From positions 1-9,814 of the forward strand of contig JAUXEQ010000040.1 in assembly GCA_030620455.1 (NCBI GenBank): DNA of 9,814 nucleotides, written 5' to 3'. Made by a program: the position numbers and the translations under genes. How positions within the stretch are numbered: the stretch's first letter is position 1; each line of letters begins with the position of its first letter. Of this stretch, positions 7,071 through 9,814 are shown piece after piece. The notes under the pieces are model-generated. The model ran no database searches. It was not told the DNA's origin and worked only from the letters and a program-made list of their open reading frames with translations. This stretch comes from a bacterium. Its GTDB lineage: Bacteria; UBP14; UBA6098; B30-G16.

Positions 7071-8183
7071 CTACCAGTTAATATTTCCCATGAAGTCATC
7101 GATACCGATTGCAACTGCTTGTGCTACTTTTTGCTTGAACATATCTGTTTTAAGTAACTTTTCCTCGTCAGGATTGCTAATGAATGCAGTTTCGATTAGC
7201 ACAGCGGGCATAAAAGTGCCATACAAAACGTAAAATCCGGCTCCGGCAGGTCCTCGAGCTCTTAGTAAAACTTTCCTTGTTAGTTCCTTTTCGAGAGTGT
7301 ATGCCAGGATGCTGCTCTCTCTTTGGAATTCGCTTTGCATCATATCGGTCATAATGTAAGCTAACTCGTCGAGATTATTAATTATAGGGTTATCCTCGAG
7401 TAGAAGAGATTTATTCTCGAGAGCTGCTGCGGCACGAGCATTGTCTGTTTTTGCCGGTGAAAGGTAGAAAACCTGCAGACCATTGGCATTCCTAGAAGGT
7501 GAGGCATTGCAGTGAACTGATACGAAGAGATCTGCATTTAATTTATTTGCCATGCGTGTTCGACGAGCAAGCGGAATAAATACGTCTCCTGTGCGAGTTA
7601 GCACAACCTGGTATCCAAGTTTTTCTAACTCTGCCTTTAACTTTTTTGATATTGTAAGCGTAATGACCTTCTCATACGTGCCATTAAGACCTATTGCTCC
7701 CGGGTCTCTGCCACCATGACCCGGATCTATCACTATTAATTTTTTCTTCTTACGAGAACCGTTGCTTCTATCATCAAAGGATGATATTTCGTATCGAGTG
7801 TGGTGTTTTGGGTTTGGATATTTGAGTTGCTTCTCTTTCCTTTTATTTGAGAGCATATCTTTAAGGTCTGGAGTAGTCTTTTTCAGTGAGATACTATCCG
7901 CCGAAATGTAAAGTTTGCAGTTATTGGCAATACTAAAGCATTCGAAAAAACCTGTCAATGGAACAAAGAAACCTGCAGGTTCAAGACGTGTTGGTAATCC
8001 AAGATTATAAACTTCACCATCTATTGTTATAAAAGGATTTTCCATCGAAAAGACCACTTTAGATCGGAGGAAATACATCGACTCCTTGAACGTCGCGGCA
8101 TCAAACGATCGAGAGGAACCTCCGATTCGCATAAGTTGGTCGGTAGTTACGTATCTGAAACCATCTAAGGTCGTAGGAATCAT
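7071..8183 (-). CDS. N-acetylmuramoyl-L-alanine amidase (Amidase_3), export signal interrupted
   Basis: Zinc hydrolase that cuts the amide bond between N-acetylmuramic acid and L-alanine in peptidoglycan, normally in the periplasm. From the ATG at 8183 the frame encodes 370 aa. Residues about 1-105 form an N-terminal domain resembling the copper-amine-oxidase-N-like wall domains (DGFRYVTTDQL, MENPFITIDGEVYNL, FFVPLTGFF). A basic linker follows (about 111-148). The catalytic Amidase_3 domain (149-366) has VIDPGHGGRDPGA (151-163, ligand H156), E171, the SVHCN motif (ligand H224) and IETAFISNPDEE (330-341, catalytic E331). All active-site residues are present. No signal peptide starts at 8183; one is encoded in the same frame from 8276 but is cut off by TAA at 8223-8225 (separate entry). 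The true gene is probably 7071-8276. It is the first gene of the operon with uppS 5 nt downstream. Confidence 0.9.
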   Translation of the reverse strand: MIPTTLDGFRYVTTDQLMRIGGSSRSFDAATFKESMYFLRSKVVFSMENPFITIDGEVYNLGLPTRLEPAGFFVPLTGFFECFSIANNCKLYISADSISLKKTTPDLKDMLSNKRKEKQLKYPNPKHHTRYEISSFDDRSNGSRKKKKLIVIDPGHGGRDPGAIGLNGTYEKVITLTISKKLKAELEKLGYQVVLTRTGDVFIPLARRTRMANKLNADLFVSVHCNASPSRNANGLQVFYLSPAKTDNARAAAALENKSLLLEDNPIINNLDELAYIMTDMMQSEFQRESSILAYTLEKELTRKVLLRARGPAGAGFYVLYGTFMPAVLIETAFISNPDEEKLLKTDMFKQKVAQAVAIGIDDFMGNINW

Positions 8184-8276
8184 AGATCCTGCGTATTCGT
8201 CGTCGACTACAACATCGATCGCTTACACACAGAATAACAATCCAAACAATAGGGTTAATGTGAGAACTTTCCTCAT
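8184..8276 (-). pseudogene. 5' part of the amidase gene: signal peptide with in-frame TAA
   Basis: Reading down from the ATG at 8276, in the same frame as the amidase, gives MRKVLTLTLLFGLLFCV, then TAA (8225-8223), then AIDVVVDDEYAGS running into the ATG at 8183. The first 17 residues are a textbook signal peptide (basic n-region, leucine-rich core). If the TAA were TCA (Ser), the junction V-S-A would be an ideal cleavage site, one base change away. TAA ends prmC, the NtrC-type gene and the GGDEF-like gene here, so it is a real stop in this genome. Either this is a nonsense mutation or sequencing error, or the protein now starts at 8183 and stays in the cytoplasm. The only SD-like sequence near 8183 is AGGA at 8187-8190, just 3 nt from the ATG, which is too close to be convincing. 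Confidence 0.75.
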
Positions 8277-8282
8277 ACTTAT

Positions 8283-8311
8283 ATTTTAGACTTTTGAGAG
8301 CTTTAAATCAA
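8283..8311 (-). promoter_or_regulatory. Candidate promoter of the amidase-uppS operon, giving a near-leaderless transcript
   Basis: On the minus strand TTGATT (-35, plus coordinates 8306-8311, 4 of 6 matches) is separated by exactly 17 nt from TAAAAT (-10, 8283-8288, 5 of 6 matches). Transcription would start about 6-8 nt further on, at or next to the ATG at 8276. There is no SD before that ATG, which fits a leaderless message. The call is uncertain because the DNA is A+T-rich. Confidence 0.4.
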
Positions 8312-8485
8312 GTGGTAAGACTAATAACTTATTTTTCTACCAAGAAAAATTTTAATCGTTCGCCAATTCAGTTGCCGAATGTATGCATAACGATATTAAA
8401 TGAGGGATTTGAAGGCTATTTTTTTACATAATACCCGATGTCAATTGTCATATTTTAGACAAGTTAATTTCAGCGTGCAATATAA

Positions 8486-8728
8486 TCAGTCGGGTGAATA
8501 ATCCATAATCTCGGCTAATTTTGTCATTCCCCTTTCGAAATGTTCTGATTCAATAAATAATACCCATCCACCTATAGAATTACTAAGCCAATCCGGTTTC
8601 TCAGTCACTTTATCAGTAGGAATATATTTAGCTGTAATATTAAGCTCCTCCATCGCATCAATCGATTTCTTTGCCAGTTCTATGTCGGTGAAATGCAACA
8701 CCGGAATTAACTTTTTTGAATCGTTCAT
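8486..8728 (-). CDS. Small DUF2007-like protein
   Basis: An 80-aa soluble protein. The pattern VLHFTDIELAKKSIDAMEELNITAKYI, followed by a GGWVLFIESEHFERGMTKLAEI segment (53-74), matches the DUF2007 type of small putative signal-transducing proteins: a ferredoxin-like beta-alpha-beta fold with a 'GG(W/V).L.V...d...A..iL' C-terminal half. Their function is not established. It has the best ribosome-binding site in the window (AAGGAGG, 8736-8742, 7-nt spacing), fixing the start at 8728. It is divergent from ispH with a 120-nt shared intergenic region, and about 209 nt upstream of the amidase on the same strand, so co-transcription with the operon below is possible but not required. Ends with TGA. 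Confidence 0.72.
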   Translation of the reverse strand: MNDSKKLIPVLHFTDIELAKKSIDAMEELNITAKYIPTDKVTEKPDWLSNSIGGWVLFIESEHFERGMTKLAEIMDYSPD

Positions 8729-8735
8729 GTTTGAT

Positions 8736-8742
8736 CCTCCTT
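8736..8742 (-). promoter_or_regulatory. Consensus ribosome-binding site of the DUF2007-like gene
   Basis: The minus strand reads AAGGAGG, then seven bases (ATCAAAC), then ATG. This is a full-consensus Shine-Dalgarno and decides the start of the small gene. Confidence 0.75.
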
Positions 8743-8848
8743 AATAAACCGAGATGTTTTGGACATTTCTTCTGAAAAATCAACTTTTCCCAAACTATTA
8801 CAAAAGAAAAATATTGCAACCTGTATCCTCATATATGAAATTCATTTT

Positions 8849-9814
8849 ATGAAAGTAAAAGTTGCCAGAAGCGCAGGATTTTGCATCGGCGTTAAGCGTG
8901 CGGTAGAGATGGTCCTTCGCATTGCGGACGAACATAGAAAATGCAAGATATATACGTTAGGCCCACTTATACATAACCCGCAAACAGTAGCTATGCTCGA
9001 GGAAAAAGGAATATCGGTCCTCGATGATATTTCAACTACGGAGAAAGGTGACATCGTTGTTATACGGTCACACGGTATTAGCCCAGTGAGACGCTGTGAA
9101 CTTAAATCTGCAGGACTTCACCTATTCGATGCAACATGTCCGAAGGTTGCCTATGTTCATAGAATTGTTAGAGAATACTCAAGAATGAATTATGCTGTCG
9201 TTATTGTCGGCGACAAGAATCATGCAGAGGTTGTTGGAATTATGGGCGAAACTTCGGGACCAGTTGTTGCTGTTAATAATCTATCGCAAATATCGAATCT
9301 TCCACAATGGGAAAAAGTTCTTGTTGTGGCTCAAACAACTATGGATAACCGTACTTTCCAATCTATTGTGGCTGAAATTTCAAGAAAATACGATAATGTC
9401 TTTGTAAAAAACACTTTATGCTCTGAGACATCTTTCCGACAAGAGGAAATCGAGGAATTAGCTAAAGATGCAGATGTATTTGTGGTTATCGGCGGTAAAA
9501 ACAGCGCTAATACCAAAAGATTACATAAATTGGCAACAGAAACGGGACATCCAACTTATTGGGTTGAAACTGCTGGAGAACTTAAATTTATCAACCTTGA
9601 AAAAATCGAGCGAGTTGCGGTAGTTGCTGGAACATCCACACCCAATTGGATTATCGCAGATGTTGTCGAGATGCTTGAATCTATAAACAAGAGGTTCCAG
9701 TTGCCGTGGCGATGGCGATGGTTAAAAAATTTGGCTTACTCGATTCTAAGAGCAAATCTTTACACTGCATCGGCAGTATGGTTATTAATTTTTGCTTTGT
9801 CCCAAAAATTAGCC
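8849..9814 (+). CDS. ispH: 4-hydroxy-3-methylbut-2-enyl diphosphate reductase IspH with C-terminal membrane extension (3' end outside window)
   Basis: Last enzyme of the MEP pathway: a [4Fe-4S] protein reducing HMBPP to IPP and DMAPP. The frame from ATG 8849 is open to the window edge (322 codons). The three cluster cysteines are C12 (AGFCIGVKRAV), C97 (DATCPKV) and C191 (TLCSET). Substrate and proton-relay residues are visible: H42, H75 (RSHGI), H125-x-E127 (NHAEVVG), TT (163-164) and the GGKNSANT loop (215-222). VAGTSTPNWII (259-269) marks the usual end of the fold. A normal IspH would stop near residue 285-310. Here it continues through W-R-W-R-W and a basic segment into a hydrophobic helix (about 303-319), so it is probably fused to a membrane domain. 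The domain is cut off; a UbiA-type prenyltransferase is one guess, unproven. No SD precedes the ATG. The start at 8849 is chosen because it gives the canonical N-terminus just before AGFCIGV. Confidence 0.95.
   Translation, partial: MKVKVARSAGFCIGVKRAVEMVLRIADEHRKCKIYTLGPLIHNPQTVAMLEEKGISVLDDISTTEKGDIVVIRSHGISPVRRCELKSAGLHLFDATCPKVAYVHRIVREYSRMNYAVVIVGDKNHAEVVGIMGETSGPVVAVNNLSQISNLPQWEKVLVVAQTTMDNRTFQSIVAEISRKYDNVFVKNTLCSETSFRQEEIEELAKDADVFVVIGGKNSANTKRLHKLATETGHPTYWVETAGELKFINLEKIERVAVVAGTSTPNWIIADVVEMLESINKRFQLPWRWRWLKNLAYSILRANLYTASAVWLLIFALSQKLA
9707..9721 (+). repeat. Short tandem repeat TGGCGA x2 plus TGG within ispH
   Basis: Two perfect copies of TGGCGA (9707-9712, 9713-9718) followed by TGG encode W-R-W-R-W (residues 287-291). 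It sits at the boundary between the IspH fold and the membrane extension. Copy-number change by slippage would keep the frame, adding or removing W-R pairs. Confidence 0.6.

Noticed and set aside
8445..8462. Inverted repeat TTGTC-N8-GACAA below the DUF2007-like gene as a terminator
   Set aside because: Only a 5-bp A+T-rich stem, with A-rich rather than U-rich sequence following on the minus strand.

Overview
The window is A+T-rich bacterial DNA holding ten protein genes and no RNA genes, mobile elements or CRISPR arrays that I can see. It suggests a Gram-negative (double-membrane) bacterium. The support is a TolC-family outer-membrane efflux protein, an NtrC-type sigma-54 activator, a secreted peptidoglycan amidase, a barrel-like secreted protein, and IspH plus UppS (the MEP isoprenoid route feeding undecaprenyl phosphate). 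The gene order resembles none of the classic model genomes. An uncultured or poorly sampled phylum is plausible, but I cannot assign one from sequence alone.

Layout. Positions 1-1946 (+) hold the 3' part of a TolC-like gene, followed 12 nt later by prmC, the release-factor glutamine methyltransferase. Positions 2145-3548 (+) hold a complete NtrC-family response regulator behind a possible sigma-70-like promoter. Convergent to it, 3713-4423 (-) encodes a secreted protein of unknown function with a DxDGxGxxE calcium-loop-like motif. After a 330-nt A+T-rich gap with two adjacent inverted repeats comes a tight minus-strand operon, read from 8276 down to 4754: N-acetylmuramoyl-L-alanine amidase, uppS, a barrel-like exported protein, and a PAS-like/GGDEF-like protein whose catalytic signature is destroyed (SRSDF instead of GGDEF). 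Then come a small DUF2007-like gene (8486-8728, -) and, divergent from it, ispH (8849 to the window end, +). The ispH frame continues past the usual IspH end into a membrane segment.

How the genes fit together. IspH makes IPP and DMAPP, UppS builds the undecaprenyl carrier from them, and the amidase trims the peptidoglycan made with that carrier. The region from 4754 to 9814 is therefore largely an isoprenoid and cell-envelope neighbourhood, with an uncharacterised exported protein and a probably non-catalytic GGDEF-like protein attached.

The most striking observation is that the amidase has a clean signal peptide encoded in frame directly upstream (from 8276), separated from the mature protein by one TAA codon (8223-8225). 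This is either a nonsense mutation or sequencing error in the export signal, or an unusual arrangement. Other points of interest are the degenerate GGDEF protein and the C-terminal membrane extension of IspH.
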